Position numbers and translations under genes: made by a program. From Betaproteobacteria bacterium (GTDB lineage: Bacteria; Pseudomonadota; Gammaproteobacteria; Burkholderiales; SG8-39): a stretch of DNA of 39,638 nt. Where the stretch lies: the NCBI GenBank assembly GCA_005881595.1, contig VBBY01000061.1:1-39638 (forward strand). The letters are read 5' to 3'. Below are positions 1 through 10,261 of this stretch, piece by piece (the first letter of the stretch is position 1; every line of letters begins with the position of its first letter). The notes under the pieces are model-generated. The model saw only the letters and a program-made list of their open reading frames with translations. It had not been told where the DNA came from and searched no databases.

Positions 1-841
1 ACGGCAGCTTCACGCGCTCCGGATATTGCAGGTAGCAGGTGTAGATCGGCTGGTAGGAATACTCGGGCGCGTGATCGGGCAGGAGCTGCTTCAGTTGGTG
101 CGGACCCACCGCTACGATGATCGCGTCGAATTTGAGCTCGCTTAGGTTGTGGATGGTGGTGCGGAGCCGGATCTCGCCGCCGTGGCTTTTTACGAACTCT
201 GCCGCCGGCTCGGGGAAGAGACGCGAGAGGTCCACCCGCGGCAGGAGGAGATCGCTGGATCCTGGCGGGCCGGCGAGGGTGTCGCGCAGGACCGCGAGGA
301 AGACGTTGGCGGAGGCCTGCTCGATCGGCGTGTTGAGCGCCGCAACGCAGAGCGGGGCCCAGAGGTAGCGCCCGATCGCGCCGTCCTGGCCGTGCTGCTT
401 CAGAAGCTGCAGAAAGGAAATGTCCGGCTCGACGCGAAATCGCGCCCTCTTCAGCGCCGTCAGGAAGCGCACTGCGCCGAGCCGCTCGCCGAGCGAAACG
501 CCTTTCGCCGCGAGCAGGCCGCCGAGGAGGTCGAAAGGCGCGGGAAACCAGAGCGCGCGGAAGGAAAAATCCTTCGCGTAGCGGATCTCGAGCGGCAGGC
601 GCAGGAAGGCGTCGTGCGGCACGCCCACCGTGCGCAGGATGCGCCAGAGCTCCGAGTAGGCGCCGACCAGGATGTGCTGGCCGTTATCGAGCTCGTGCCC
701 CTGGGAGATGACGCGCCGGGCCCGGCCGCCCGGCACCGGCCCGGCTTCGAAGACGGTGACGGGGATGCCGCGCTCGGCGAGCGTCACCGCGGCGGCCATG
801 CCGGCATACCCTGCGCCTACGACCGCGACGGCACGACCCAC
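1..841 (-). CDS. hpnE: Hydroxysqualene dehydroxylase HpnE (partial, 3' end outside window)
   Basis: FAD-dependent enzyme that reductively removes the hydroxyl of hydroxysqualene to give squalene, the last step of the HpnCDE route. About 280 N-terminal residues are visible; the C-terminus and stop lie left of base 1. The N-terminus has a Rossmann dinucleotide-binding motif (GAGYAGMAAAVTLAE, about residues 10-24), followed by an acidic strand end (VFEAG) and the GGRARR segment typical of phytoene-desaturase-like amine oxidases. I chose a GTG start at 841 because it sits just before the Rossmann strand; the next in-frame ATG is inside the motif. The start overlaps hpnD by 25 bases in another frame, so translation is probably coupled. 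Family proteins are about 420-450 residues, so roughly two thirds are present. The family assignment is firm; the exact start is less so. Confidence 0.88.
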   Translation of the reverse strand, partial: MGRAVAVVGAGYAGMAAAVTLAERGIPVTVFEAGPVPGGRARRVISQGHELDNGQHILVGAYSELWRILRTVGVPHDAFLRLPLEIRYAKDFSFRALWFPAPFDLLGGLLAAKGVSLGERLGAVRFLTALKRARFRVEPDISFLQLLKQHGQDGAIGRYLWAPLCVAALNTPIEQASANVFLAVLRDTLAGPPGSSDLLLPRVDLSRLFPEPAAEFVKSHGGEIRLRTTIHNLSELKFDAIIVAVGPHQLKQLLPDHAPEYSYQPIYTCYLQYPERVKLP

Positions 842-1689
842 GTTTTCCAGGCGATCCAGAATTTCCGCAGCGGCGTCAAGGATGTACGCTGGGTAAGCAC
901 GCGAAAGCCGTCGCTCTCGATCTCTTGGAGCAGCGCGCGGTAGATCGCCGCCATGATGAGGCCGGGGCGCTGCCGGCGACGGTCCACGCGCGGTAAAGCT
1001 TGTATTGCGTTCTTGTATTGCTGCTGTGCGCGCTCGGCCTGGAATGCCATCAGCGCCTTGAACCGGGGCGAATCCCGTCGCTGCAGGATCTCGGCGGCGG
1101 TCACGCTGAAACGCCGCATGTCCTCCATGGGCAGGTAGATCCTGTTCTTGCGGGCGTCTTCGCCGACGTCGCGGATGATGTTGGTGAGCTGGAATGCGAT
1201 ACCGAGCTCTTTCGCATAGTCGAGCGTGCGTTCGTCGCGATAGCCGAAGATGCCGGCGGCGAGCAGGCCGACGACGCCCGCGACGTGGTAGCAGTAATGC
1301 TCCAGCGCGCGCCAGTCGAGATAGCGGGTCTGCGTGAGATCCATCTCCATCCCGTCGATGATCTCGTTGAGGCGCGCCGCGGTGATATCGAACTTCTCCA
1401 CGAAAGGCGCGAGCGCGCGGCTTACCGGATGCTGCGCCTTGCCGGCGGCGAGATTGGCGATCTCGGCGCGCCACCATGCGAGCTTGGCGCCCGCTACCTG
1501 CGGATCCGACGTTTCGTCGACCACATCGTCGACTTCCCGGCAGAAAGCATATAGCGCAGTGATGGCGCGGCGCCGCTTCGGCGAGAGGAACAGGAACGAG
1601 TAGTAGAAGCTCGAGCCGCTCGCGGCCGCTTTCTGCTGGCAGTACTCGTCCGGGGTCATGTCAAAAACGTGGTCTGTCCCTGATTTCAT
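817..1689 (-). CDS. hpnD: Presqualene diphosphate synthase HpnD
   Basis: Trans-isoprenyl diphosphate synthase that condenses two farnesyl diphosphates into presqualene diphosphate, feeding HpnC. It has 290 residues, normal for the family. The first Asp-rich Mg-binding motif is DDVVDE (about residues 54-59). The second is in the QLTNIIRDVGED segment, followed by RIYLP. The ATG at 1689 overlaps the TGA of hpnC as ATGA, suggesting coupling. However, family members usually begin at MTPDEYCQQ, here at 1659. The extra N-terminal residues MKSGTDHVFD are encoded by a short sequence that looks like a dispersed repeat (see 1663-1686), so 1659 may be the ancestral or true start. It is the middle gene of hpnC-hpnD-hpnE. 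Confidence 0.9.
   Translation of the reverse strand: MKSGTDHVFDMTPDEYCQQKAAASGSSFYYSFLFLSPKRRRAITALYAFCREVDDVVDETSDPQVAGAKLAWWRAEIANLAAGKAQHPVSRALAPFVEKFDITAARLNEIIDGMEMDLTQTRYLDWRALEHYCYHVAGVVGLLAAGIFGYRDERTLDYAKELGIAFQLTNIIRDVGEDARKNRIYLPMEDMRRFSVTAAEILQRRDSPRFKALMAFQAERAQQQYKNAIQALPRVDRRRQRPGLIMAAIYRALLQEIESDGFRVLTQRTSLTPLRKFWIAWKTWVVPSRS
1663..1686. repeat. Short dispersed-repeat-like sequence at the hpnC/hpnD junction
   Basis: The plus strand reads ACGTGGTCTGTCCCTGA flanked by A- and T-rich ends (minus strand: TCAGGGACAGACCACGT). From memory, this core recurs as a short extragenic element in many beta- and gammaproteobacterial genomes, possibly linked to REP-associated tyrosine transposases. 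Only one copy is seen here, so the repeat status is recall, not something this window shows. It encodes the first residues of the longer hpnD reading frame. Confidence 0.35.
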
Positions 1690-2456
1690 ACTGCTTTACA
1701 GAGCACAAGCGGCCAATCCAGGCCTCGCAGTGCAGGGCGGTGACGGAAAACATCGTAACCGGCATGCTCGATTTTCTGCAGGATGCGCAAGCCGCCCTGG
1801 ATGGTGGCGCGGATTTCGAGCCCGACGCGGCCGGGCAGGGCGCGCCCGAGGGGTTCACCAGAGAGCAGAAGAGTTCTTGACCGAGCGACCTGGAAGCGCA
1901 TCAACGCACGCCAGGAGTCATCACATCTCTTTTCCAGAAGATGCTGTTCGGTGACGCGGTGCCGCGCCATCTCGTCCTGCGGCAGGTAGATGCGGCCCTT
2001 GGCGTAGTCGATCTCCACGTCCTGCCAGAAATTGACGAGCTGCAGCGCCGAGCAGATCGCGTCCGAGCAGGCGAGATCCGAATCGCTCGTGCGCTTGAAA
2101 AGATGCAGCAGCAGGCGGCCGACCGGATTGGCGGAGCGCCGGCAATAGTCGAGCAGCTCGGAGAAACTGGCGTAGCGCTTCTTCGTGACATCCTGGGTGA
2201 ACGCATCGAGCAGGTCCTCGAACAGCTCGACCGGAAGGGCGTGCCGCCGGATGAGGCGTGCCAGCTCCGAGGGCGCTTCGAGCTGCGTTCGATAGCGCCT
2301 TAATTTCTCGAGGCGAATCTCCGCAGCGTCGTCGCCTTCATCGGCGATGTCGTCGGCGCCGCGCGCGAAGCGGTAGATGGCGCCGACCGGCTCGCGCAGC
2401 GCCGCCGGCAGCAGAAGCGACGCGACTGGGAAGTTCTCGTAATGGCCGACCGACAC
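1686..2456 (-). CDS. hpnC: Hydroxysqualene synthase HpnC
   Basis: Converts presqualene diphosphate, made by HpnD, into hydroxysqualene, the substrate of HpnE. It has 256 residues. It keeps the all-alpha isoprenoid-synthase features: first Asp-rich motif DDIADE at residues 35-40, and a second motif at 139-159 (QLVNFWQDVEID, then GRIYLP). The start at MSVGHYENFPVAS matches the usual family N-terminus. First gene of the hpnC-hpnD-hpnE operon; its TGA overlaps the ATG of hpnD. A TATTATA-like sequence lies only about 10 bases before the ATG, so the leader may be very short. The product route leads to hopanoids or other squalene-derived lipids; no cyclase gene is in this window. Confidence 0.9.
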   Translation of the reverse strand: MSVGHYENFPVASLLLPAALREPVGAIYRFARGADDIADEGDDAAEIRLEKLRRYRTQLEAPSELARLIRRHALPVELFEDLLDAFTQDVTKKRYASFSELLDYCRRSANPVGRLLLHLFKRTSDSDLACSDAICSALQLVNFWQDVEIDYAKGRIYLPQDEMARHRVTEQHLLEKRCDDSWRALMRFQVARSRTLLLSGEPLGRALPGRVGLEIRATIQGGLRILQKIEHAGYDVFRHRPALRGLDWPLVLCKAV

Positions 2457-2463
2457 GCGCGGG

Positions 2464-2469
2464 TATAAT
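2464..2469 (+). promoter_or_regulatory. Probable -10 box (TATAAT) for tRNA-Leu and possibly tig
   Basis: A perfect TATAAT lies 40 bases before the mature tRNA-Leu, in the divergent gap between hpnC and the tRNA. No good -35 hexamer is visible 16-18 bases upstream. Its complement (ATTATA) could also serve hpnC on the other strand. Placement is sensible for a tRNA promoter, but it is assigned by eye. Confidence 0.45.
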
Positions 2470-2508
2470 ACGTTGTTTTTATCCCGTTTTTCGGGTCTCT
2501 AAACGGCG

Positions 2509-2590
2509 GCGAAGGTGGCGGAATTGGTAGACGCACCGGGTTTAGGTTCCGGCGCCGCGAGGCTTGAGGGTTCGAGTCCCTCCCTTCGCA
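2509..2590 (+). tRNA. tRNA-Leu (anticodon UAG)
   Basis: Acceptor arms GCGAAGG (2509-2515) and CCTTCGC (2583-2589) pair fully. The anticodon stem CCGGG/TCCGG encloses loop TTTAGGT, giving anticodon TAG. There is a long class II variable arm, and the T arm GAGGG-TTCGAGT-CCCTC is intact. The discriminator is A at 2590. The following bases are CCCA, so CCA is not encoded exactly and would be added after transcription. It lies 38 bases upstream of tig. Confidence 0.95.
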
Positions 2591-2628
2591 CCCATCACGG
2601 CAGGCGGGTCAACCGGGGAAGCGGCTGA

Positions 2629-3933
2629 ATGGCGGCGAACGTGGAGTCGTTGGGGGCGCTCGAGCGGCGCGTATCGATGAGCGTTCAGGTCGAGGAAATC
2701 GACCGGCAGGTCGATGAGCGGCTGAAGAAGCTCGCGCGCGACGTGCGCATGCCCGGATTCCGCCCCGGCAAGGTGCCGCTCAAGCTGGTGGCGCAGACTT
2801 ACGGGCCGCAGGTGCGCTCGGAAGTGCTCGGCGACGCCGTGCAGAAGGCCTTCACCGAGGTCGTGAAGGAAGCCAACCTGCGCGTCGCCGGCTACCCGCG
2901 CATCGAGAAAAAAGCCGCCGCCGACGACAAGGCGCTCGAGTTCAGCGCGACCTTCGAGATTTATCCGGAGGTGAAGCTCGGCGACCTCGGCGCCGCGAGC
3001 ATCGAGCGAGCGCAGGTCGAGGTCGACGATGCGGCGGTCGACAGGACGATCGAGATCCTGCGCAAGCAGCGCACGCGCTTCGTGCCGGCGAGCCGTCCGG
3101 CGCGCGACGCCGATCGCCTGACGGTCGATTTCGAGGGGACCATCGCCGGCCAGGCCTTCGACGGCGGCAAGGCCGAGAGCTTCGTCTTTCCGCTCGGCGA
3201 AGGCCGCATGCTGCCGGAGTTCGAGGCCGCCGCGCGCGGCATGTCGCCGGGCGAAGCGAAGACCTTCGCGGTCAGGTTTCCCGACAACTACCACGGTAAG
3301 GACGTTGCCGGAAAAGAAGCTTCGTTTGAAATGAAAGTCAAAAGCGTCGAAGAACCGCAGCTGCCGGCGCTCGACGCCGAGTTCGCCAAGCAGCTCGGCG
3401 TCGCCGATGGCGACCTCGCCAAGATGCGCGCCGAGATCCGCGCCAACGTCGAGCGCGAGGTCAGGAAGCGCGTCGATGCGCGCATCAAGGGCCAGGCGCT
3501 GCAGGCGCTGCTCGATGCCGCGCCCATGGAGCTGCCGAAGTCGCTGGTCGAGATGGAAACGCAGCAGCTCGTCGAGCGGGCGGCCGCCGACCTGCAGGCG
3601 CGCGGCGTGAAGCCCGGGCAGCTGCCAATCAATCCGGCATCGTTCGAGGGCGCGGCGAAGCGCCGCGTGGCGCTCGGCCTGATCATCGCCGAGCTCGCGC
3701 GCGCCGAAAACCTGCAGCCGAAGCCCGGCGAGGTGCGGGCGATCGTGGAGCAGGAAGCGCAGTCCTACGAGAGTCCCGCCGAGGTAGTAAAATGGTTTTA
3801 TATGCAGCCGCAACGCTTGTCGGAGATGGAGGGCGTGGCCCTCGAAGCCAATGTAGTCAAATGGGTTTTGTCGAAAGCGAAGGCGGTCGACAAGCCGGTT
3901 TCCTTCGACGAGCTGATGGGCGGCAGCGCATGA
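2629..3933 (+). CDS. tig: Trigger factor (ribosome-associated chaperone, peptidyl-prolyl isomerase)
   Basis: Ribosome-bound chaperone that meets nascent chains at the exit tunnel. It has 434 residues, the usual length. The N-terminal ribosome-binding domain carries the signature FRPGKVP (about residues 43-50). The FKBP-type domain follows (about 160-245), beginning near [19 protein letters not shown]. The helical C-terminal substrate-cradling domain runs to the end. A GGGGAA purine stretch about 8 bases before ATG 2629 may be the ribosome binding site. The TGA overlaps the ATG of clpP (ATGA), so tig, clpP and clpX are probably translated from one message. Segments near 3297-3352 and 3780-3870 use more AT-rich codons than the rest. 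Confidence 0.97.
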   Translation: MAANVESLGALERRVSMSVQVEEIDRQVDERLKKLARDVRMPGFRPGKVPLKLVAQTYGPQVRSEVLGDAVQKAFTEVVKEANLRVAGYPRIEKKAAADDKALEFSATFEIYPEVKLGDLGAASIERAQVEVDDAAVDRTIEILRKQRTRFVPASRPARDADRLTVDFEGTIAGQAFDGGKAESFVFPLGEGRMLPEFEAAARGMSPGEAKTFAVRFPDNYHGKDVAGKEASFEMKVKSVEEPQLPALDAEFAKQLGVADGDLAKMRAEIRANVEREVRKRVDARIKGQALQALLDAAPMELPKSLVEMETQQLVERAAADLQARGVKPGQLPINPASFEGAAKRRVALGLIIAELARAENLQPKPGEVRAIVEQEAQSYESPAEVVKWFYMQPQRLSEMEGVALEANVVKWVLSKAKAVDKPVSFDELMGGSA

Positions 3934-4556
3934 ACTGGGAAAGCTCGGCAGCGGAGACCAAGGACCTCGGGCTGATCCCGATGGTCATCGAGCAGTCGGG
4001 GCGCGGCGAGCGCGCCTACGACATCTATTCCAGGCTGCTGAAGGAGCGCGTGGTGTTCCTGGTCGGGCCGGTGACCGAGATCACCGCCAACCTGATCGTG
4101 GCGCAGCTCCTGTTCCTCGAGTCCGAGAACCCGGACAAGGACATCTTCTTCTACATCAACTCGCCGGGCGGCTCGGTTTCGGCCGGCCTCGCGATCTACG
4201 ACACCATGCAGTTCATCAAGCCCGACGTCAGCACGCTGTGCGTCGGGCAGGCGGCGAGCATGGGCGCGCTGCTCCTCGCCGCCGGCGACGCCGACAAGCG
4301 CTTCTGCCTGCCCAACTCGCGCGTCATGATCCACCAGCCGATGGGCGGCTTCCAGGGGCAGGCCTCGGACGTGGAAATCCACGCCAAGGAGATCCTGTAC
4401 CTGCGCCAGCGGCTGAACGAGATCCTGGCCAAGCACAGCAAGCAGCCGATCGACGTGATCCAGCACGACACCGAGCGCGACTTTTTCATGGGCGCCCAAG
4501 ACGCGGTAAAGTACGGCATTGTCGACAAGGTACTGGTATCCAGGGAGAACACGTAA
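3930..4556 (+). CDS. clpP: ATP-dependent Clp protease proteolytic subunit
   Basis: Serine peptidase that forms the double-ring barrel of ClpXP and degrades substrates unfolded by ClpX. It has 208 residues. Catalytic triad: Ser110 in GQAASMGA, His135 in MIHQP, and Asp184 in TERDFF. The frame is open further upstream to 3792, but ATG 3930 is chosen because it overlaps the tig stop (ATGA) and gives a standard ClpP N-terminus with a short propeptide before GLIPMVIEQ. It is followed by clpX after 4 bases. Confidence 0.97.
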   Translation: MNWESSAAETKDLGLIPMVIEQSGRGERAYDIYSRLLKERVVFLVGPVTEITANLIVAQLLFLESENPDKDIFFYINSPGGSVSAGLAIYDTMQFIKPDVSTLCVGQAASMGALLLAAGDADKRFCLPNSRVMIHQPMGGFQGQASDVEIHAKEILYLRQRLNEILAKHSKQPIDVIQHDTERDFFMGAQDAVKYGIVDKVLVSRENT

Positions 4557-4560
4557 GTCC

Positions 4561-5832
4561 ATGTCGGAAAAGAGCTCCTCGGGCGAAAAGCTCCTCTACT
4601 GCTCGTTCTGCGGGAAGAGCCAGCACGAGGTGCGCAAGCTCATCGCCGGCCCCTCGGTGTTCATCTGCGACGAGTGCATCGAGCTGTGCAACGACATCAT
4701 TCGCGAGGAGACGGCTTCAGACAAGGGCGGCAAGGGCGCCAAGTCCGACCTGCCGACCCCGCGCGAGATCCGCCAGATCCTCGATCAGTATGTGATCGGG
4801 CAGGACACCGCCAAGAAGATCCTCTCGGTCGCGGTCTACAACCACTACAAGCGGCTCAAGCACCTGTCGAAGAACGACGAGGTGGAGCTGGCGAAGTCCA
4901 ACATCCTGCTGATCGGGCCGACGGGATCCGGGAAGACGCTTCTCGCCCAGACTTTGGCAAGATTATTGAATGTTCCCTTTGTGATCGCGGATGCCACCAC
5001 GCTGACCGAAGCGGGCTACGTCGGCGAGGACGTCGAAAACATCATCCAGAAGCTGCTGCAGAACTGCGACTACGACGTCGACAAGGCTAAGCGCGGCATC
5101 GTCTATATCGACGAGATCGACAAGATCTCGCGCAAGTCGGACAACCCGTCGATTACCCGGGACGTGTCGGGCGAGGGCGTGCAGCAGGCGCTGCTGAAGC
5201 TGGTCGAGGGCACCATCGCCTCGGTGCCGCCGCAGGGCGGCCGCAAGCATCCGAACCAGGACTTCGTCCAGGTCGATACCACCAACATCCTGTTCGTGTG
5301 CGGCGGCGCCTTCGACGGCCTGGAGAAGATCGTGCGCAACCGCACCGAAAAGACCGGGATCGGCTTCGGCGCCGAGATCAAGAGCCCGAAGAACTCCAGG
5401 GCGATCTACGATCTGCTGAAGAACGTCGAGCCGGAGGACCTCATCAAGTACGGGCTCATCCCGGAATTCGTCGGCCGGCTGCCGGTGCTCGCCACGCTCG
5501 AGGAGCTAGACGAGCACGCGCTGATCCAGATCCTCACCGAGCCGAAAAACGCGCTCATCAAGCAGTACCAGAGGCTGTTCCTGATGGAAGGCGTCGAGCT
5601 CGAAGTGCGCACGCCGGCCCTTGGGGCGGTCGCCAAGCGCGCTCTCGCGCGCAAGACCGGCGCGCGCGGCCTGCGCTCGATCCTGGAGCAGGTCCTGCTC
5701 GACACGATGTACGAGCTGCCGACGCTGGAGAACGTGAGCAAGGTGGTGGTCGACGAGCAGATGATCTCTGCCGACGGCAAGCCGCTGCTCATCTACTCCG
5801 ACCAGCACAAGGTGGCTGGCAGCGCCGGCTGA
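4561..5832 (+). CDS. clpX: ATP-dependent Clp protease ATP-binding subunit ClpX
   Basis: AAA+ unfoldase that recognises tagged substrates and feeds them to ClpP. It has 423 residues from ATG 4561; the frame opens upstream inside clpP, but [10 protein letters not shown] is the normal type of N-terminus. The zinc-binding domain has Cys14, Cys17, Cys36 and Cys39. Walker A GPTGSGKT is at 119-126, the GYVG pore loop at 152-155, and Walker B VYIDEID around 181-187. The ClpP-docking IGF tripeptide is at 267-269. The stretch encoding [10 protein letters not shown] (about 4960-4985) uses unusually AT-rich codons (AGA, TTA, TTG, AAT), unlike its surroundings. Confidence 0.97.
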   Translation: MSEKSSSGEKLLYCSFCGKSQHEVRKLIAGPSVFICDECIELCNDIIREETASDKGGKGAKSDLPTPREIRQILDQYVIGQDTAKKILSVAVYNHYKRLKHLSKNDEVELAKSNILLIGPTGSGKTLLAQTLARLLNVPFVIADATTLTEAGYVGEDVENIIQKLLQNCDYDVDKAKRGIVYIDEIDKISRKSDNPSITRDVSGEGVQQALLKLVEGTIASVPPQGGRKHPNQDFVQVDTTNILFVCGGAFDGLEKIVRNRTEKTGIGFGAEIKSPKNSRAIYDLLKNVEPEDLIKYGLIPEFVGRLPVLATLEELDEHALIQILTEPKNALIKQYQRLFLMEGVELEVRTPALGAVAKRALARKTGARGLRSILEQVLLDTMYELPTLENVSKVVVDEQMISADGKPLLIYSDQHKVAGSAG

Positions 5833-5905
5833 AAGCACCACAAAGCTCACATTACGTGACGGTTTCCGCATTGCGGTAGGCGCGCCATGCGTGTAGGCTT
5901 TGGCC

Positions 5906-5933
5906 ATTGATTTTTCGGGGGGAACCCGCATCT
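5906..5933 (+). promoter_or_regulatory. Possible sigma-32-like heat-shock promoter for lon
   Basis: ATTGATT (5906-5912) and CCCGCATCT (5925-5933) are separated by 12 bases and resemble the sigma-32 pattern CTTGAAA / CCCCATNT with mismatches. They lie in the 138-base gap between clpX and lon, about 40 bases before the lon start. lon is a classic heat-shock gene in proteobacteria, which makes the site plausible. The match is imperfect. Confidence 0.3.
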
Positions 5934-5970
5934 GGAGCGGGCGTCCAACTGGATAATGAGGTCAAACTAA

Positions 5971-8394
<2,424 letters not shown>

Positions 8395-8405
8395 GACGCA
8401 GTCCC

Positions 8406-8678
8406 ATGAACAAGGCCGATCTGATTGAGCAGATCGCGCAGGCGGCCGAGATTTCGAAGTCCGCCGCCGAGCGCTCGCTCGACGCCCTCGTCGCCGCGGT
8501 GAAATCCAGCCTGCGGAAGGACGAGATGGTGACCCTGGTCGGCTTCGGCACCTTCTACGCCGCCAAGCGCGCCGCCCGCACCGGCCGCAATCCGCGCACC
8601 GGCGAGCCGCTCGACATCAAGGCGGCGCGCCTGCCGAAGTTCCGCGCCGGAAAGGCGCTGAAGGACGCCATAAACTAG
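8406..8678 (+). CDS. hupB: DNA-binding protein HU-beta
   Basis: Small histone-like nucleoid protein that bends DNA as a dimer. It has 90 residues, the canonical length. It begins [11 protein letters not shown], carries GFGTF in the dimer core, and has the DNA-grasping arm [11 protein letters not shown] around residues 58-68. It lies 11 bases after lon and may be read through from it. Its last 13 codons, stop and terminator stem are duplicated downstream at 10202-10242, and a degenerate version is at 11875-11928, so this 3' end is the reference copy of a repeat that brackets the inserted modules. Confidence 0.97.
   Translation: MNKADLIEQIAQAAEISKSAAERSLDALVAAVKSSLRKDEMVTLVGFGTFYAAKRAARTGRNPRTGEPLDIKAARLPKFRAGKALKDAIN
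8637..8677. repeat. Direct repeat copy 1: 3' end of hupB
   Basis: 41 bases, from AAGTTCCGCGCC to the ATAAACTA at the hupB stop. They are identical to 10202-10242. This copy is functional coding sequence and also forms the left arm and loop of a stem-loop. Confidence 0.9.
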
Positions 8679-8685
8679 CGTCCTT
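8661..8685. terminator. Stem-loop overlapping the hupB stop codon
   Basis: AAGGACGC (8661-8668) pairs with GCGTCCTT (8678-8685) around a 9-base loop holding the stop codon. There is no clear T-run after it (GCCTTAG follows), so termination may be weak. It lies between convergent hupB and the first post-COAP-like gene. Copy 2 at 10226-10261 has a longer stem and a proper T-run. Confidence 0.5.
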
Positions 8686-8699
8686 GCCTTAGTCGGCGT

Positions 8700-9263
8700 T
8701 CAGGCGCCCGGGCATCTGCCGCTGGAGTCCCCCGTGGTCGACGGGCTCGACGTGTGGAGTTGGATATTGCCGCCGCTCAACCCCAAGCTGGCGACGGTCG
8801 AGTAGGGGGGGATGGTTGTTATTAGCGTGATGTCGAACTCGTCCATGTCGCCCGGCTCGCCGGCGTCCCTGGCCCGCACGATGAAATCGACGTCGAATGG
8901 TGGGAGGTTCGTCCTCGCGGTGCCGCAGATGAGACGGATGCCGGTCGGGTGGCCTTGGGAGTCGGTACCGTCCGCGCCCACCCTGACGTAACCCGTGATG
9001 CTCGTCCCGTGGACTTTCACGTCGGCGCCGTGGTCGATGTACTCCAGGTGCCCCCAGAGAAATCCGTTCTTGCATCCGCCCCCGACGCCGAAGTTCGCGT
9101 GGGCGCCAGCTGTGGGGCCGGGGATGATGAAGCCGCCCCCGGTCACAAAGTCGCCGATCGGAGAGCACTCAGTCGAAGAGGACTGGGCGCTGACCGAACT
9201 GCTTGCGAGCGCGAGGGCGAGGGTCGCGATCCCGGGCGCAAGACGTGTCCAAATTGTACGCAT
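8700..9263 (-). CDS. Secreted post-COAP-1-like protein, module 1
   Basis: 187 residues from ATG 9263. The N-terminus MRTIWTRLAPGIATLALALA...VSAQ is a clear Sec signal peptide cut near residue 27. The mature part contains FVTGGGFIIP, ANFGVGGGCKNG, WGHLEYIDHG, an ICGTARTN segment and EPGDMDEF. The VTGGG / FGVGG / GHLEYIDH pattern recalls the domain NCBI calls post-COAP-1, usually found after a choice-of-anchor-P domain in one chain. Here it is a separate gene 13 bases after the COAP-like gene. Its ribosome site AAGGGAG overlaps that gene's stop, with 8-base spacing to the chosen ATG (another in-frame ATG is only 2 bases from it). No C-terminal anchor is visible. Function unknown; probably extracytoplasmic. 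The mature region is far more diverged from its module 2 paralogue than the signal peptide is. Confidence 0.75.
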   Translation of the reverse strand: MRTIWTRLAPGIATLALALASSSVSAQSSSTECSPIGDFVTGGGFIIPGPTAGAHANFGVGGGCKNGFLWGHLEYIDHGADVKVHGTSITGYVRVGADGTDSQGHPTGIRLICGTARTNLPPFDVDFIVRARDAGEPGDMDEFDITLITTIPPYSTVASLGLSGGNIQLHTSSPSTTGDSSGRCPGA

Positions 9264-9276
9264 GATCATTTCTCCC

Positions 9277-9927
9277 TTACTGAACGGCCGCGGTGGCGGA
9301 GCCGAGGACCACGTCTGCGATACCGTCGACGACAAGGTGCAGGGCGTTCACGACGATGCCGCCAGCGGTGGGCGTCTGCTCGTTGATCACGAGCCGGCCC
9401 CCCGGAAGCGAGATCGTCTGGTTCGGAGCGCCGCTCACGTCAACCGGCACGCCGTTGAGCGTGAGATTGCCGAGAACCGAGCTGCCGGTTGCGCTGCCTG
9501 CAGCCGCCTCGGCTTGAGCCAATACTGCATCGGCACCGATGCTGGTCGCGCCGACGCCAAGGACTAGGTTGCCGAGCGAAGCTTGCGAAGCGACCCGGTC
9601 GGACAAGCCGATCGCGGTCGCGTGAAGCGTTTCCGCGCTGAGCAGCGCCGGGACGCTGCCCGTGAGCTGCGAGGCTTGCCGCGCGTCGGTGAGACCGGAG
9701 AGCGTCCCGCTGCTCGCAAGGGTCGTGACCGTTCCGAGACTGTAGGCTTGCACCGCGCTCGCGATCCCGTTGACCGTTTGCGTCGTGCCACCGCCTCCTA
9801 TCGGCAGGGGCAAGGGCTGGGGCAGGCCCCCGAGTTGCGCCGCGCCGGTTACGGGCCACGCCAGCAGGCTGGCCACGAGCATGCCGCCCGCGGTGGCCGT
9901 GCGCAGGAAAGAGTCCGTGTTACGCAT
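9277..9927 (-). CDS. Secreted choice-of-anchor-P-like protein, module 1
   Basis: 216 residues. The Sec signal peptide (MRNTDSFLRTATAGGMLVAS...TGAAQ) is cut near residue 31, followed by a Pro/Gly linker and an Ala/Gly/Ser/Leu-rich beta-type domain. The segments GVPVDVSGAPNQTISLPGG and LVINEQTP, then VNALHLVVDG, match my recollection of the choice-of-anchor-P (COAP) family, so named because members carry varied C-terminal anchors. No LPXTG, PEP-CTERM or transmembrane anchor is present; the protein ends after VVLGSATAAVQ. A good ribosome site (AAGGAG, 6 bases before ATG 9927) is visible. First gene of a two-gene unit with the post-COAP-like gene. Its partner in module 2 is about 93% identical. 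Function unknown. Confidence 0.72.
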   Translation of the reverse strand: MRNTDSFLRTATAGGMLVASLLAWPVTGAAQLGGLPQPLPLPIGGGGTTQTVNGIASAVQAYSLGTVTTLASSGTLSGLTDARQASQLTGSVPALLSAETLHATAIGLSDRVASQASLGNLVLGVGATSIGADAVLAQAEAAAGSATGSSVLGNLTLNGVPVDVSGAPNQTISLPGGRLVINEQTPTAGGIVVNALHLVVDGIADVVLGSATAAVQ

Positions 9928-9997
9928 TTGAGGCTCCTTGGTTTGGGATGAGCCTCGCCATCAGAGGCGCTGCGGGTTGCACCCCGGCCGGCGCCGT

Positions 9998-10015
9998 ATA
10001 GTCCATTCGGACTAT
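9998..10015. promoter_or_regulatory. Perfect inverted repeat ATAGTCC-N4-GGACTAT, operator-like
   Basis: 7-bp arms separated by ATTC, about 70-90 bases upstream of the module 1 COAP gene. A second half-site ATTCGGACTAT lies at 10027-10037. The arrangement resembles a dimeric regulator site. It is absent upstream of module 2, where degenerate GCCGTTTGGA-type repeats occupy the matching place. Confidence 0.4.
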
Positions 10016-10038
10016 GCCCGTCCCCCATTCGGACTATC

Positions 10039-10069
10039 CCCCCCTCCCCGGCGAGGCCGGGGAGGGGGG
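10039..10069. repeat. GC-rich 14-bp stem-loop
   Basis: CCCCCCTCCCCGGC and GCCGGGGAGGGGGG pair perfectly around a 3-base loop (GAG). No T-run follows on either strand, so it is not a standard terminator. It could be a REP-like element or a hairpin in the leader of the module 1 transcript. It has no counterpart in module 2. Confidence 0.5.
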
Positions 10070-10124
10070 CCGGCAGCCCGCACCGGCCCGCCCCGGAGGC
10101 GCCGCCTCACGGCGCTCGACATGG

Positions 10125-10202
10125 TGCCGGGTGTCCCGCGCTGTCGCTGAGACGGTCCGCAGAATCCAGCCTGAGCCTGGCTGCGAGATCTACCCGGCGT
10201 AA
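10125..10202. repeat. 78-base element upstream of module 1, copy A
   Basis: About 93% identical by eye to 11720-11797 (roughly five mismatches). It contains CAGCC-TGAGCCT-GGCTG, a small inverted repeat. Conservation upstream of both COAP genes suggests promoter or regulatory content, or simply marks the edge of the duplicated unit. Confidence 0.75.
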
Positions 10203-10242
10203 AGTTCCGCGCCGGAAAGGCGCTGAAGGACGCCATAAACTA
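10202..10242. repeat. Direct repeat copy 2: hupB 3' end
   Basis: Identical over 41 bases to the end of hupB at 8637-8677, including the last codons and TAA-like end, but with no hupB gene in front of it. It marks the boundary between the two COAP modules. Confidence 0.9.
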
Positions 10243-10261
10243 ACTGGCGTCCTTCTTTTTT
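10226..10261 (+). terminator. Rho-independent terminator, probably the original hupB terminator type
   Basis: AAGGACGCCA (10226-10235) pairs perfectly with TGGCGTCCTT (10245-10254) around a 9-base loop, then CTTTTTT. It is a complete plus-strand terminator although no plus-strand gene precedes it here, which supports its origin as a copied hupB tail. It also lies just past the stop of the minus-strand module 2 gene. Confidence 0.8.

Noticed and set aside
2542-3813. Long minus-strand open frame opposite tig that includes the tRNA-Leu complement
   Set aside because: It reads through a tRNA gene in antisense and shows only the repetitive composition of a shadow frame.
10039-10069. GC-rich stem-loop as a rho-independent terminator
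   Set aside because: No T-run follows on either strand and no transcript end is expected there; listed instead as a repeat or structure of unknown role.
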